A DNA stretch of 64,000 nt from Flavobacteriaceae bacterium (GCA_947456955.1 CANGTQ010000008.1:1-64000), one strand, 5' to 3'. Numbered from the stretch's first letter, positions 18,726 through 28,585 are shown. The notes: generated from the sequence alone by a model not told the origin. Numbers and translations are program-made.

Positions 18726-19766
18726 ATGAACCCATTTATAGAAATAGCAGGAAGAAAAATTGGACCCGATTTCCCCCCATTAGTTATTGCAGAAATCGGA
18801 ATAAATCATGAAGGCTCGCTTGCCGTTGCTAAAGAAATGGTTGATGCAGCACACCACGCCGGAGTTGAAGTTGTTAAACATCAAACTCATATCGTTGAAG
18901 ATGAAATGAGTGGTGCTGCCAAAAATGTAATTCCTGGTAATGCTAATGTTTCCATATATGAAATCATGGAACGATGTTCTTTAAATGAAGCTGATGAATT
19001 AGAACTTAAGAATTATGTAGAAAGCAAAGGGATGATTTTTATTTCCACACCTTTCTCACGTGCAGCAGCTGAAAGATTAAAGAAGTTTGACATTCCAGCC
19101 TATAAAATTGGTTCCGGCGAATGTAATAATTATCCATTATTAGAACATATTTGCACTTTTGGTAAACCAGTAATTTTAAGCACCGGAATGAATACTATAG
19201 AAAGTGTTCAAAAAGCCGTTGCTATTTTTGACAAGCATAAAATTCCGTTAGCCTTATTACATACAACTAATTTATATCCGACACCAATTCATTTGGTTCG
19301 TTTTGGCGCGATGACACAACTGCATGAAGCGTTTTCTGATAAAGTTTTTGGTTTATCGGATCATACGTTGAATAATAATGCCTGTCTCGGTGCTGTTGCA
19401 CTTGGCGCAAGCATTTTAGAACGCCATTTCACAGATCATATGCAAAGAACAGGACCAGATATTGTTTGCAGTATGGATGAAAAAGCATGTGCTGAATTGA
19501 TAGTTTCTTCTAAAGAAATTTGGCAAATGCGTGGAGGTCAAAAAGTACCAGCCAAAGAAGAACAAGTTACAATTGACTTTGCTTTCGCAACGGTTTGTAG
19601 TATAGCATCCATAAAAAAGGGAGAAAAATTATCCAAAGAAAATATTTGGGTAAAACGCCCAGGAACTGGAAAAATTTTGGCAGAACATTTTAATGGTATA
19701 TTAGGGAAAATAGCTATCAGAGATATTGAAAATGATGAACAGTTAGATTTTACAGATTTTGAGTAA
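18726..19766 (+). CDS. neuB: N-acetylneuraminate synthase
   Basis: Condenses ManNAc with phosphoenolpyruvate to give Neu5Ac. 346 aa, with an N-terminal TIM barrel (about residues 1-275) and a C-terminal SAF antifreeze-like domain (about 285-346, containing [11 protein letters not shown]). Motifs include [50 protein letters not shown] and LERHFTDHM. From memory these resemble Neu5Ac synthase of Neisseria meningitidis more closely than PseI or LegI. Specificity remains inference without an alignment. It starts 8 bp after neuA and overlaps the neuC frame. Confidence 0.9.
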   Translation: MNPFIEIAGRKIGPDFPPLVIAEIGINHEGSLAVAKEMVDAAHHAGVEVVKHQTHIVEDEMSGAAKNVIPGNANVSIYEIMERCSLNEADELELKNYVESKGMIFISTPFSRAAAERLKKFDIPAYKIGSGECNNYPLLEHICTFGKPVILSTGMNTIESVQKAVAIFDKHKIPLALLHTTNLYPTPIHLVRFGAMTQLHEAFSDKVFGLSDHTLNNNACLGAVALGASILERHFTDHMQRTGPDIVCSMDEKACAELIVSSKEIWQMRGGQKVPAKEEQVTIDFAFATVCSIASIKKGEKLSKENIWVKRPGTGKILAEHFNGILGKIAIRDIENDEQLDFTDFE

Positions 19767-19767
19767 A

Positions 19768-20898
19768 ATGAAGAAAATCCTTTTTCTTACCGGAACCCGT
19801 GCTGATTTTGGTAAAATAAAATCATTGATTTCTACTCTTGAAAATAATCAGGAGTTTGAAGTATTTGTTTTTGTTACGGGCATGCATTTGCAAAAAGAAT
19901 ATGGCTATACGCTAATAGAAATTGAAAGATGTAATTTTAAAAATATTCATGCATTTCAAAATCATACGCATGAAACCACAATGGATTTAACATTAGCAAA
20001 AACAATTGAGGGTTTTTCGAGCTATTGTAAACAAATAAACCCGGATTTGATTGTCATTCATGGAGATAGGGTAGAAACTTTAGCCGGTGCAATTGTAGGA
20101 TCTCTTAACAATATTCTCGTTGCACACATTGAAGGCGGTGAATTATCAGGAACGGTAGACGAATTAATCAGACACAGCGTGACTAAATTAAGTCATATTC
20201 ATTTTGTTTCAAATGATGAAGCTGCGAAAAGATTACTGCAAATGGGAGAAATAAAATCGTCTATTTTTACAATTGGTTCACCCGATATTGATATTATGTT
20301 TTCCGAAAATTTGCCGACTGAAGAAAGCGTAAAAGAATATTATCAAATTGATTTCGACCAATATGCTATTGTTATGTTTCATCCGGTTACAACCGAAGAC
20401 AAGCAGATGAAGCAATATGCCGATGATTTTGTAGCAAGTTTACTTGCCGTTGATGAAAAATTTGTTGTTATTTTTCCCAATAATGATTTAGGTAGTAAAT
20501 ACATAATTGATGCTTATCAAAAAATAGCTAATAATAAGAGATTTAGAATATTTCCGTCTTTGCGATTTGAATATTTTTTGGTTTTACTAAAAAAGGCAAA
20601 ATTTATTATTGGCAACAGTAGTGCAGGTATTAGAGAAGCCCCTTACTACGGTATTCCTGTTATAAATATTGGTACACGTCAGCAAAACAGAACCTTAAAT
20701 GCTGATATTATAAATGTTGATTACCAAAAGGAAAATATAATTAAAGCACTTCATTCAGTAACTAATCATAAAATTAGCCAAGCATACGATGATTTTGGAA
20801 AAGGAAACAGTGCTGAATTGTTTTTAAATTCGTTATTATCAAGCAAAATATGGGAAATAAACCATCAAAAGAAATTTAAGAATATAGATTTTGATTAG
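19768..20898 (+). CDS. neuC: UDP-N-acetylglucosamine 2-epimerase (hydrolysing)
   Basis: Releases ManNAc from UDP-GlcNAc for sialic acid synthesis. 376 aa from the ATG at 19768, one base after the neuB stop; the open frame extends to a TTG at 19759. Motifs include FLTGTRADFGK, VIHGDRVETLAGA, HIEGGELSGTVDELIRH, MFHPVTTED and GNSSAGIREAPYYG, all typical of hydrolysing NeuC enzymes. A LegG-type role on UDP-diNAc-bacillosamine is an alternative, since a dehydratase and an aminotransferase exist at 2731-5816. The neuB motifs make the Neu5Ac route more likely. Confidence 0.9.
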   Translation: MKKILFLTGTRADFGKIKSLISTLENNQEFEVFVFVTGMHLQKEYGYTLIEIERCNFKNIHAFQNHTHETTMDLTLAKTIEGFSSYCKQINPDLIVIHGDRVETLAGAIVGSLNNILVAHIEGGELSGTVDELIRHSVTKLSHIHFVSNDEAAKRLLQMGEIKSSIFTIGSPDIDIMFSENLPTEESVKEYYQIDFDQYAIVMFHPVTTEDKQMKQYADDFVASLLAVDEKFVVIFPNNDLGSKYIIDAYQKIANNKRFRIFPSLRFEYFLVLLKKAKFIIGNSSAGIREAPYYGIPVINIGTRQQNRTLNADIINVDYQKENIIKALHSVTNHKISQAYDDFGKGNSAELFLNSLLSSKIWEINHQKKFKNIDFD

Positions 20899-20983
20899 AT
20901 TATTTTTTACAAATATTGAATATTATCATGTTGAGTTCTTATTGCCTTTTTCCTAAATTCGTATAAAGTTAAAAATAGTAGTA

Positions 20984-22384
20984 ATGCAAAATCCTAAAAT
21001 ATTTATACTCCTTCCAGATGGTATTGGTTTAAGAAATTTTGCCTTTACTAATTTTCATCAATTGGGTATTGAAAATGGATTTGAAATTACTTTTTGGAAT
21101 GCTACTCCTTTTGATCTTACTAAATTAGGGTTTAATGAAATAAAAATAGTCAATCCAAAAATACATCCAATTACCGATTTGCTAAAAAATGCCCAAATTC
21201 AGATTGAATTAAACCAAAATATAAAGAAATCAAAAGATAAAGTTTACAATTCTTATCGTTTTCCATTTTCCTATAAAGGAGTAAAAGCCACACTGAAAAC
21301 ACTTATTGTAAAATGGTTAATATTTTGGAATAATTCAGAAAGCGGTTTAAATAGAATTAGGAAAAATATATCTAAAAACGAAAGAAAGACCAAGTTATAT
21401 TTTGATAGTTTAGCAACTCTTCAAACTGAAAATCCTGCTATGGTTTTTTGTACTAATCAAAGAATTACAACTGCAGTTGCTTCAATTTTAGCTGCGCAAG
21501 ATTTAGGAATACCAACGGCAACGTTTATTTTTTCTTGGGATAATTTACCAAAAGGGACCAAAATAATCGAAACTGATTATTATTTCGTTTGGAGTGAACA
21601 CATGAAGAACGAACTCCAATATTATTATCCGCAAGTAAATGAAAATCAAATTATTGTTACTGGTACACCACAATTTGTGCCTCATTTTGACAAAAAAATA
21701 ATAGAATCTAAAGAGACTTTTTATGAAAAACATCATTTAGATTTCAATAAAAAATACATTTGCTTTTCGGGTGATGATGTAACTACATCTCCTGATGATC
21801 CGCAATATTTATCAGATGTTGTTAAAGCGGTAAAATATTTAAATGCAAATGGCAATAATATTGGAATTTTATTTCGTCGTTGTCCCGTAGATTTTTCTAA
21901 AAGATTTGATTCGGTTTTAAATGAAAATAAAGACCTAATAACTTGTTTAGACCCAAAATGGAAAAAAATGGGAGAAGGATGGAATACTATTTTGCCCACA
22001 AAAGAAGATTTAGAACTACAAATGAATACTATCTATCATTCCGAATTAGTAATTAATTTAGGGTCGTCTATGGTTTTTGATTTTGTGGCATATGAAAAAC
22101 CTTGTGGTTTTATAAATTATGATGTTTTAAATACTGAATTTCCTGATTGGTCGGTTAAAAAAATATATAACTTTATACATTTTAGATCAATGACTATAAA
22201 TAATGCGGTGTTCTGGATTGATAGTGCAAATACAATTGCAGAGATAATAGAGAAGATGTTAACTAAAGATTCAAAAGTTACAGTTGCTGCAGCCCAAAAA
22301 TGGTTTGAAAAAATTAATCAACATCCACCGGAAAAAGCTTCTGAAAGAATTTGGAATGCCATAGGCGAAATTTGTAAAAAGTAA
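20984..22384 (+). CDS. Putative GT-B glycosyltransferase, possibly for the sialic acid
   Basis: 466 aa, family not recognised with certainty. The N-terminal half begins FILLPDGIGLRNFAFTNFHQLG and contains TATFIFSWDNLPKGTKI. The second half contains KYICFSGDDVTTSPDDPQYL, VILFRR-like ILFRRCPVDFSKRF and LVINLGSSMVFDFVAYEKP. That layout resembles GT-B transferases in which a serine-rich loop binds donor phosphates. It is the first gene after the neuABC cassette, separated by 85 bp, so a sialyltransferase role is plausible but unproven. Its stop overlaps the next start by one base (TAATG). Confidence 0.6.
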   Translation: MQNPKIFILLPDGIGLRNFAFTNFHQLGIENGFEITFWNATPFDLTKLGFNEIKIVNPKIHPITDLLKNAQIQIELNQNIKKSKDKVYNSYRFPFSYKGVKATLKTLIVKWLIFWNNSESGLNRIRKNISKNERKTKLYFDSLATLQTENPAMVFCTNQRITTAVASILAAQDLGIPTATFIFSWDNLPKGTKIIETDYYFVWSEHMKNELQYYYPQVNENQIIVTGTPQFVPHFDKKIIESKETFYEKHHLDFNKKYICFSGDDVTTSPDDPQYLSDVVKAVKYLNANGNNIGILFRRCPVDFSKRFDSVLNENKDLITCLDPKWKKMGEGWNTILPTKEDLELQMNTIYHSELVINLGSSMVFDFVAYEKPCGFINYDVLNTEFPDWSVKKIYNFIHFRSMTINNAVFWIDSANTIAEIIEKMLTKDSKVTVAAAQKWFEKINQHPPEKASERIWNAIGEICKK

Positions 22385-22947
22385 TGTTAAAAGATTATAT
22401 CCTATCCGATTTTAAACGTTGTGGTATCCAGAAGATATCTATTGGAGTTTTATTTTCTACCTTTTATCTGCAACCAAATCCGGGTCTGAAATTCATGACA
22501 ATTTTTCGTTTAACCCAACATTACAGAAGAAAAAACAGATTGTTGTTTTACTTTTTCTTTCTATGGCTCAGAAGATTAAAAATTAAATATGGCTTTGATA
22601 TTTCGTATCGAACTCAAATTGGTAAAGGTCTTTACATTGGTCATTTTGGAAATATTGTCATTCACGGTGATGCTGTTATAGGTGAAAATTGTAATATCTC
22701 ACAAGGAATGACTATCGGCGTAAGCAATTATGGAGAAAAAAAAGGAGTTCCAACTATTGGAAGCCGAGTTTTTATTGGTCCGAATGCCGGAGTTTTTGGT
22801 AATATTACGATTGGCAATAATGTAACAATTGGAGCAAATGCAGTAGTAACCGAAAGTATCGCTGATGGAAAAACCATTTTGCCATCAAAAATGACAGTTT
22901 TAGATAAGGATTTATCTCCTTATTATATTCATAACAGTTCCAATTAA
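22384..22947 (+). CDS. Serine acetyltransferase-like hexapeptide O-acetyltransferase
   Basis: 187 aa. An N-terminal helical region (to about residue 70) precedes a left-handed beta-helix of hexapeptide repeats (about 75-175), with GLYIGHFGNIVIHG, GENCNISQGMTIG, IGSRVFIGPNAGVFG and IGNNVTIGANAVV. This CysE-type architecture is common in capsule loci, where the enzymes O-acetylate glycans using acetyl-CoA. It is more like CysE/WcaB than a PglD-type bacillosamine N-acetyltransferase. The start overlaps the previous stop by one base. The substrate is unknown; a sialic acid hydroxyl is one option. Confidence 0.82.
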   Translation: MLKDYILSDFKRCGIQKISIGVLFSTFYLQPNPGLKFMTIFRLTQHYRRKNRLLFYFFFLWLRRLKIKYGFDISYRTQIGKGLYIGHFGNIVIHGDAVIGENCNISQGMTIGVSNYGEKKGVPTIGSRVFIGPNAGVFGNITIGNNVTIGANAVVTESIADGKTILPSKMTVLDKDLSPYYIHNSSN

Positions 22948-22948
22948 G

Positions 22949-24100
22949 ATGAAAATAGCTTTTCTAACACCAGAATTTCCACATCCAAAAATGGTTTCAT
23001 CTGGCGGAATTGGAACAAGTATTTTAAACCTTTCTAAGGGATTGGTCGGGTTAGGACACGAAGTTAGCATTTTAGTTTATGGTCAAAAGGATGATACATT
23101 TTTTGTAGAAAATGATATTTCTTTTTACAGAATTAAAAACATAAAACTAAAAGGCTTTTCAAGAGTATTAACTCAAAGAAAAATTGAAAAGCTAATCAAT
23201 TCCCTAGTAAAGCAAAGCAAAATTGACATTGTTGAAGCCCCGGATTGGACAGGCATAACATCCAATATAAAGCCTAAATGTCCGGTTGTTATAAGGCTTA
23301 ATGGTTCCGATACTTATTTTTGTCATTTGGATAATCGCCCTGTGAAATTTTGGAACAGATTTCGAGAAAAGCGAGCGTTACAAAATGCTACTGCTTTACT
23401 TTCTGTTAGTCAATACACAGCAGATTTGACTAAAGAATTATTTTCATTGGAACGCGACTTTACCATTATTCCCAATTGTATTGATATTAATAAGTTTTCT
23501 ACAGAAAGTGTAACTAAAGTTGAAGAGAATACTATTTTATATTTTGGAACTTTAATTAGAAAAAAAGGGCTTTTAGAATTGCCATCAATTTTTAATGAAG
23601 TTTACAAGAAAAATAACAAAGCCAAATTGATAGTAATTGGTCGTGATGCTTCGGATATTATTTCTGGAAATCATTCAACTTGGGCAATGATGCAATCTTT
23701 ATTTGATGCAACAGCTTTGAAAAATGTGAACTATATTGGCAGTGTTGCATATGACGAAATAAAAGCTAATGTTTCATTGGCTTCCGTTTGTGTTTTTCCA
23801 ACCTTTGCCGAAGCCTTACCTGTTTCCTGGATTGAAGCCATGGCGCTTAAAAAAGCAATTGTCGCTTCCGATATTGGTTGGGCAGCAGAAATAATAGAAG
23901 ATAGTGTGGAAGGTTTTTTGGTTCATCCAAAGAATCATAATTTGTTTGCAGATAGAATTTTAGAATTACTAGATAATCAAAAATTAAGAAATCAGTTTGG
24001 TATAGAAGCAAGAAAAAAGGTAGTACAAAAATTTAGTATTGAAGTTGTTGCCAAGCAAAGTGCTGATTTTTATCAAAAAGTAAATAAGAAGAAGTTGTAA
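22949..24100 (+). CDS. Glycosyltransferase family 4 (GT-B)
   Basis: 383 aa retaining-type GT-B enzyme. The N-terminus has FLTPEFPHPKMVSSGGIGTSI, the glycine-rich loop common in GT4 glycosyltransferases. The C-terminal domain begins near residue 185 with TILYFGTLIRKKGLLELP and contains VCVFPTFAEALPVSWIEAMALKKAIVAS, where the E-x7-E motif is visible. The start is 1 bp after the acetyltransferase stop and the end overlaps the next start (TAATG). The donor sugar is unknown. Confidence 0.88.
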   Translation: MKIAFLTPEFPHPKMVSSGGIGTSILNLSKGLVGLGHEVSILVYGQKDDTFFVENDISFYRIKNIKLKGFSRVLTQRKIEKLINSLVKQSKIDIVEAPDWTGITSNIKPKCPVVIRLNGSDTYFCHLDNRPVKFWNRFREKRALQNATALLSVSQYTADLTKELFSLERDFTIIPNCIDINKFSTESVTKVEENTILYFGTLIRKKGLLELPSIFNEVYKKNNKAKLIVIGRDASDIISGNHSTWAMMQSLFDATALKNVNYIGSVAYDEIKANVSLASVCVFPTFAEALPVSWIEAMALKKAIVASDIGWAAEIIEDSVEGFLVHPKNHNLFADRILELLDNQKLRNQFGIEARKKVVQKFSIEVVAKQSADFYQKVNKKKL

Positions 24101-25647
24101 TGATTATCATTTATAACAATAAATCAAAGGTAACCGAAATAGTTTCAACAGAAACTGGCACTTTTCCTAGTAAAATAAACCGCAATATTGCTGAGGTCTT
24201 AATTGATTTAACGGATAAGTTTAGAGATGAAATAGTTGTTTGGTGTCACGAAAGCGAGAGGGATAATTTGAACGTTTCAGCAATTGAAACTTTATTTCAC
24301 CACAAAAAATTACTCTTCTCATATTCATCTTCAACCAATAATTTTTTAGACAACCGATTGGGTTATTTTGAAGATTCACCTTTTATTATAATTAATAAAG
24401 AAGTGAGATATGCTACCTGGCAAATGAGCGGCATGGTTGGTGCTGTTCATGCATCTGTTATAAATGCTTGTAAAAAAGACTTAAAGGCAAAGGATAATTT
24501 TGATTATTTTCTGAATTCGTTTGCTAAAAGTGCTATGCCACATGGACTTTTTTGCTATTCCGAACCAAGATTGCTTATGCAAAAGAAAGTAGTCGAATCA
24601 AAAAGAAAATCCAATACATATGAACTTTTCAGATTTACCAAACAACATTACAAAACACGTTGGGTTTTTCTGTTATTTTTTAATTTGTTACTTTTTGAGA
24701 AGCAATTTCAATTGGTGCCATTTGTTTTTTCGTTGTTTTACAGAAAGCGAAATTTTAATTCCGAAGCGTTAAATCATATTGCCTTAGCATCGAATAAAAA
24801 AAATATTGAGCTTGGAACAATAGATGTTTTAATTCCAACCATTGGGCGAAAAGATTATCTGTTAAATGTTTTAAATAACTTAGCATCACAAACTTATATG
24901 CCAAAAAATGTAATTATAATTGAACAAAATCCGCTCGAAAATAGTCAGTCTGATTTGGATTTTATTCAAAATTCAAAATGGCCATTTGTTATTAAGCATC
25001 ATTTTACAAATAGAAGTGGAGCCTGTAATGCCAGAAATATTGGATTAACAATGGTAGAAAGTGAATTTACTTTTTTTGCCGATGATGATATTTTTTTTGA
25101 AAATGATTTACTCGAAAAAGCAATATTCACTTTTCAAACAACTGGCAATGAAGTGTTTTTGGTAGCTTGTCATTTAGAATCGCAAACTGTTATTCCACAT
25201 CAAATTAAGCAGTTTACAGTTTTTGGTGCTGGTCACGCTTTTGTTAAATCATCTTGTATCAAGAATTTGAAATTTAATATGGGATTTGAATTTGGTTTTG
25301 GTGAAGATGCTGATTTTGGAATGCAATTAAGAAATAGAGGATATGATATTTTGTATGTTTCAACCTCAAGAATTTTGCATTTAAAAGCACCGATTGGTGG
25401 TTTCAGAACCAAGCCGGTTTTGCAATGGCAGAATGAAGAAATTCAGCCAAAACCATCACCAACTGTGATGTTGTATAGATTGTTATACGATACGAAAGAA
25501 CAAATACAGAACTACAAATCTATGATTTTTATAAAAAATCTGAATAGTAGTTTTTTACTCAATCCTTTTGGATATATTAAAACGTTCAAGCAAAAATGGA
25601 ATAGTAGTGTTTATTGGGCAAACAATTTAAAAAGGCAACAATCATGA
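24100..25647 (+). CDS. Two-domain protein with C-terminal family 2 glycosyltransferase
   Basis: 515 aa, longer than a standard GT2. Residues 1-235 form a separate region I cannot assign; it contains TWQMSGMVGAVHASVINACKK and a hydrophobic stretch near residues 182-210. The GT2 domain starts near 243 with DVLIPTIGRKDYLLNVL, and has SGACNARNIGL, the metal site FADDDIFF and the late FGEDADFGMQLRNRG. The family 2 call is secure for the second half only. It overlaps the next gene by an ATGA junction. Confidence 0.8.
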   Translation: MIIIYNNKSKVTEIVSTETGTFPSKINRNIAEVLIDLTDKFRDEIVVWCHESERDNLNVSAIETLFHHKKLLFSYSSSTNNFLDNRLGYFEDSPFIIINKEVRYATWQMSGMVGAVHASVINACKKDLKAKDNFDYFLNSFAKSAMPHGLFCYSEPRLLMQKKVVESKRKSNTYELFRFTKQHYKTRWVFLLFFNLLLFEKQFQLVPFVFSLFYRKRNFNSEALNHIALASNKKNIELGTIDVLIPTIGRKDYLLNVLNNLASQTYMPKNVIIIEQNPLENSQSDLDFIQNSKWPFVIKHHFTNRSGACNARNIGLTMVESEFTFFADDDIFFENDLLEKAIFTFQTTGNEVFLVACHLESQTVIPHQIKQFTVFGAGHAFVKSSCIKNLKFNMGFEFGFGEDADFGMQLRNRGYDILYVSTSRILHLKAPIGGFRTKPVLQWQNEEIQPKPSPTVMLYRLLYDTKEQIQNYKSMIFIKNLNSSFLLNPFGYIKTFKQKWNSSVYWANNLKRQQS

Positions 25648-26636
25648 ATTTCACACTGATAGTTTGTACTTATATGCGTCCAAATCCTTTGCTGACTTTA
25701 TTGAATTCAGTAAAGGAACAAACGCTTTATCCGAACGAAATTTTAATAATTGATGGTTCGACTAATAGTGATACAAAAGTAATTTTAGAAAAGAATAAAT
25801 TTCAAAATTTAAAATATTTTAAAGTTCCGCTAGAACATCGAGGCTTAACCAAACAAAGAAATTATGGGGTTTTAAAAGTGTCAAAAGATTCAGATATTAT
25901 TTGCTTTCTGGATGATGATACTGTTTTAACACCAAATTATTTTGAAGAAATTATTAAAGTTTATGATGCTTTTCCTGATGCACTTGGTGTTGGAGGTTAT
26001 ATAAACAACGAAACAAAATGGGAAAAAGTAGCCGAAGATTATGACCCAACTATTAAAGAGTTTGCCTATGATGGATGGAAACAAAAAGATGGAAGTCGAT
26101 TTGTATTAAGAAAACGATTAGGGCTTGACAGTGACACAAAACCAGGTTTTTTACCTGAATTTTCCAATGGAAGAAGCATTAGTTTTTTGCCTCCATCAGG
26201 AAAAATATACGAAGTAGAGCAATTAATGGGAGGAGTTTCATCGTTTAAAAAATCAGTGTTTAATAGTTTCAAGTTTTCTACCTATTTTGAAGGTTATGGT
26301 CTATATGAAGATGCTGATTTTACTTTAAGACTCTCAAAAACTGGAAAATTATATGTCAATACTAACGCCCAATTAGGGCATTTTCATAACCAATCAGGAA
26401 GACCAAATAAATACCAGTATGGAAAAATGGTAGTTAGAAACGGCTGGTATGTTTGGCGGGTAAAATACCCAAATCCTTCTTTAAAAGCTAAGTTTAAATG
26501 GAATGCGATTGTATTATTGTTGGCGTTTATAAGATTTAGCAATATATTTACAAACAATAAAAGAAAAGAAGCTTTTACCGAATTTACAGGTAGAATAGTT
26601 GGTTGGTTCTCTTTATTCATAAATAAACCTCTTTAA
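25644..26636 (+). CDS. Glycosyltransferase family 2
   Basis: 330 aa from the ATG at 25644, which overlaps the preceding TGA stop; an in-frame TTG upstream at 25614 is unlikely. It begins FTLIVCTYMRPNPLLTLLNSV, with IIDGSTNSD, RGLTKQRNYG, the metal site CFLDDDTVL and the acceptor-side motif GLYEDADFTLRLSK. The C-terminal region is hydrophobic and basic. It resembles the second half of the preceding protein, so the two may derive from an old duplication. The donor sugar is unknown. Confidence 0.86.
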   Translation: MNFTLIVCTYMRPNPLLTLLNSVKEQTLYPNEILIIDGSTNSDTKVILEKNKFQNLKYFKVPLEHRGLTKQRNYGVLKVSKDSDIICFLDDDTVLTPNYFEEIIKVYDAFPDALGVGGYINNETKWEKVAEDYDPTIKEFAYDGWKQKDGSRFVLRKRLGLDSDTKPGFLPEFSNGRSISFLPPSGKIYEVEQLMGGVSSFKKSVFNSFKFSTYFEGYGLYEDADFTLRLSKTGKLYVNTNAQLGHFHNQSGRPNKYQYGKMVVRNGWYVWRVKYPNPSLKAKFKWNAIVLLLAFIRFSNIFTNNKRKEAFTEFTGRIVGWFSLFINKPL

Positions 26637-26642
26637 ATAAAG

Positions 26643-27461
26643 ATGAAAACTCAGGAAGAAATTATTGAAGTCAATAAAAGACAAAAGGTTTTTTATGATC
26701 ATAAAAGCACTAAGAAAAATTTACCAACTCAACTTTGGTATTATTTCAGAGAAAAAACCTTAAAAAACATACGGAAGGATATTGGTATTCTTAACGAGTC
26801 TTATGAAATTCATAAAACTTGGTTTGGTGATTTGTCCAACAAAAAAGTCCTGGATTTAGGCTGTTTTGCTGGAAATCATTGGAGTTTATATATGGCTGAG
26901 CATAGTAAAAGGTTTGTTGCTTTAGATTTGAGTGATGTTGCCATTGCCAGACTTGCAGAAAGAATAAAGCCTTACCCAAATTCGGAAGCAATTGCTGCCG
27001 ATTTTCTTTCTGAAATAAATTTTCCTGAAAAAGATTTTGACATTATTTATGCTTATGGTGTTTTGCATCATTTTCAAAATCCAGATGTTTTAATAGCCAA
27101 ACTTGATGAAAAATTAGCGCCTGGTGGTGTTATTATAAGTTATGATCCTTTAGAAACTAGTATCCCAATAAAAATCATGCGAGTACTTTATCGCCCGTTT
27201 CAATCAGATAAGGATTGGGAATGGCCGTTTACTAAAAAAACGTATTTTAAATTTGCTAAAACGTTTAATATTATTGAGCGTCACGGACTTTTAGGACAAG
27301 CTAAATGGTATTTTATTATGAATTTTATTCCCTTTCTATCTGATGAAAAAAAGCAAAGTATAGGAAGAAAATGGCATAAAAAAGACTGGGATTTGTCGGC
27401 TAAATCAGATAGTCATTTGTTTAAATGTATGCATTTGACTATGTTAATGCAAAAAAAATAA
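26643..27461 (+). CDS. Class I SAM-dependent methyltransferase
   Basis: 272 aa, the third methyltransferase of the locus. It has motif I KVLDLGCFAGNHWSLYMA (about residues 68-85), strand-2 ALDLSDVA, and FDIIYAYGVLHHFQNP followed by PGGVIISYDPLE. The pattern is Methyltransf_11/25. It lies 6 bp after a GT2 gene and 5 bp before a GT4 gene. Its role is likely glycan methylation, with no substrate evidence. Confidence 0.83.
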   Translation: MKTQEEIIEVNKRQKVFYDHKSTKKNLPTQLWYYFREKTLKNIRKDIGILNESYEIHKTWFGDLSNKKVLDLGCFAGNHWSLYMAEHSKRFVALDLSDVAIARLAERIKPYPNSEAIAADFLSEINFPEKDFDIIYAYGVLHHFQNPDVLIAKLDEKLAPGGVIISYDPLETSIPIKIMRVLYRPFQSDKDWEWPFTKKTYFKFAKTFNIIERHGLLGQAKWYFIMNFIPFLSDEKKQSIGRKWHKKDWDLSAKSDSHLFKCMHLTMLMQKK

Positions 27462-27466
27462 ACGCG

Positions 27467-28585
27467 ATGAAGTTTGCCATAATAACTCATGTCATTCATG
27501 GTAAAGAATTGGAAAACTATTTTGGTTATGAACCTTATGTTCGCGAAATGAATTTATGGATAAAGAACGTTTCCGAAGTTTTATTGGTTGCGCCTATACA
27601 TTCTTCAACCAAAAGTCCTATACAAGAGTTTTATCAGCATGAGAAAATAACATTTGTTCCTGTTGCCAATTTTAATATTTCCAGTTTTAAAAACAGTTTG
27701 CATTCTTTGATTGTAATGCCTTCAATAGTTTGGAAAATATACCAAGCTATGAAAAAAGCCGACCACATTCATTTGCGTTGTCCCGGAAACATTGGTTTGT
27801 TAGGTTGTTTGGTTCAAGTACTTTTTCCGTCAAAACCTAAAACTGCAAAATATGCAGGCAACTGGGATTTAAGCTCCAAGCAGCCGATGAGTTATCGTTT
27901 TCAAAAATGGATTTTAAGCAATACGTTTTTAACCAAAAACATGCAGGTTTTAGTCTATGGCGAATGGGAAACCAGCACAAAAAACATAAAGCCTTTTTTT
28001 ACTGCAAGTTATTTTGAAAAAGATAAAATTGATGTAAAGCCCAGAAAATTAGAAGGAAAAATTTCATTTCTTTTTGTGGGAACACTTTCCAATGGTAAAC
28101 AACCTTTGTATGCTATTCAATTAGTTGAAAGGCTTTATAAGAAGGGTTATAACGTTCAACTGACTCTTTATGGTGAAGGAGTTGAAAGAGGAATGCTTAA
28201 GAAATACATTTTGGAAAACAAAATAGAAAATATTATTTTTCTAAAAGGTAACCAAAATCAGGAAACAATAAAAAAGGCTTATATAGAAAATCATTTTGTA
28301 GTTTTACCTTCTTTAAGTGAAGGTTGGCCAAAAGCTGTTGCTGAAGGAATGTTTTGGGGCTGTTTACCCATAGCTTCAAAAGTTTCCTGTGTACCTAATA
28401 TGCTTGAAAATGGCAAAAGAGGCTTGCTGCTTGATCTAAAATTAAATCAGGATGTTCAAAACATTGAATCAATTCTAAAAAACAATAATTTGTATCAGGA
28501 TAAAGTAATTAAAGCAGTTCAATGGTCAAGACAGTTTACTATGGATGTTTTTGAAGATGAAATTAAATTGCTTTTACAATCATGA
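27467..28585 (+). CDS. Glycosyltransferase family 4 (GT-B)
   Basis: 372 aa from the ATG at 27467; the longer open frame starting at 27425 lies inside the methyltransferase. The C-terminal domain has SFLFVGTLSNGKQPLYAIQL, LTLYGEGVERGMLKKY and FVVLPSLSEGWPKAVAEGMFWGCLPIA, which shows the E-x7-E donor-binding motif. The N-terminal part has HIHLRCPGNIGLLG. The stop overlaps the next start in ATGA. The sugar specificity is unknown. Confidence 0.87.
   Translation: MKFAIITHVIHGKELENYFGYEPYVREMNLWIKNVSEVLLVAPIHSSTKSPIQEFYQHEKITFVPVANFNISSFKNSLHSLIVMPSIVWKIYQAMKKADHIHLRCPGNIGLLGCLVQVLFPSKPKTAKYAGNWDLSSKQPMSYRFQKWILSNTFLTKNMQVLVYGEWETSTKNIKPFFTASYFEKDKIDVKPRKLEGKISFLFVGTLSNGKQPLYAIQLVERLYKKGYNVQLTLYGEGVERGMLKKYILENKIENIIFLKGNQNQETIKKAYIENHFVVLPSLSEGWPKAVAEGMFWGCLPIASKVSCVPNMLENGKRGLLLDLKLNQDVQNIESILKNNNLYQDKVIKAVQWSRQFTMDVFEDEIKLLLQS

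Noticed and set aside
18055-20898. Legionaminic or pseudaminic acid cassette
   Set aside because: The LegB/LegC- or PseB/PseC-type enzymes and the N-acetyltransferase are not adjacent, and the NeuB motifs look more like Neu5Ac synthase; kept only as an alternative.
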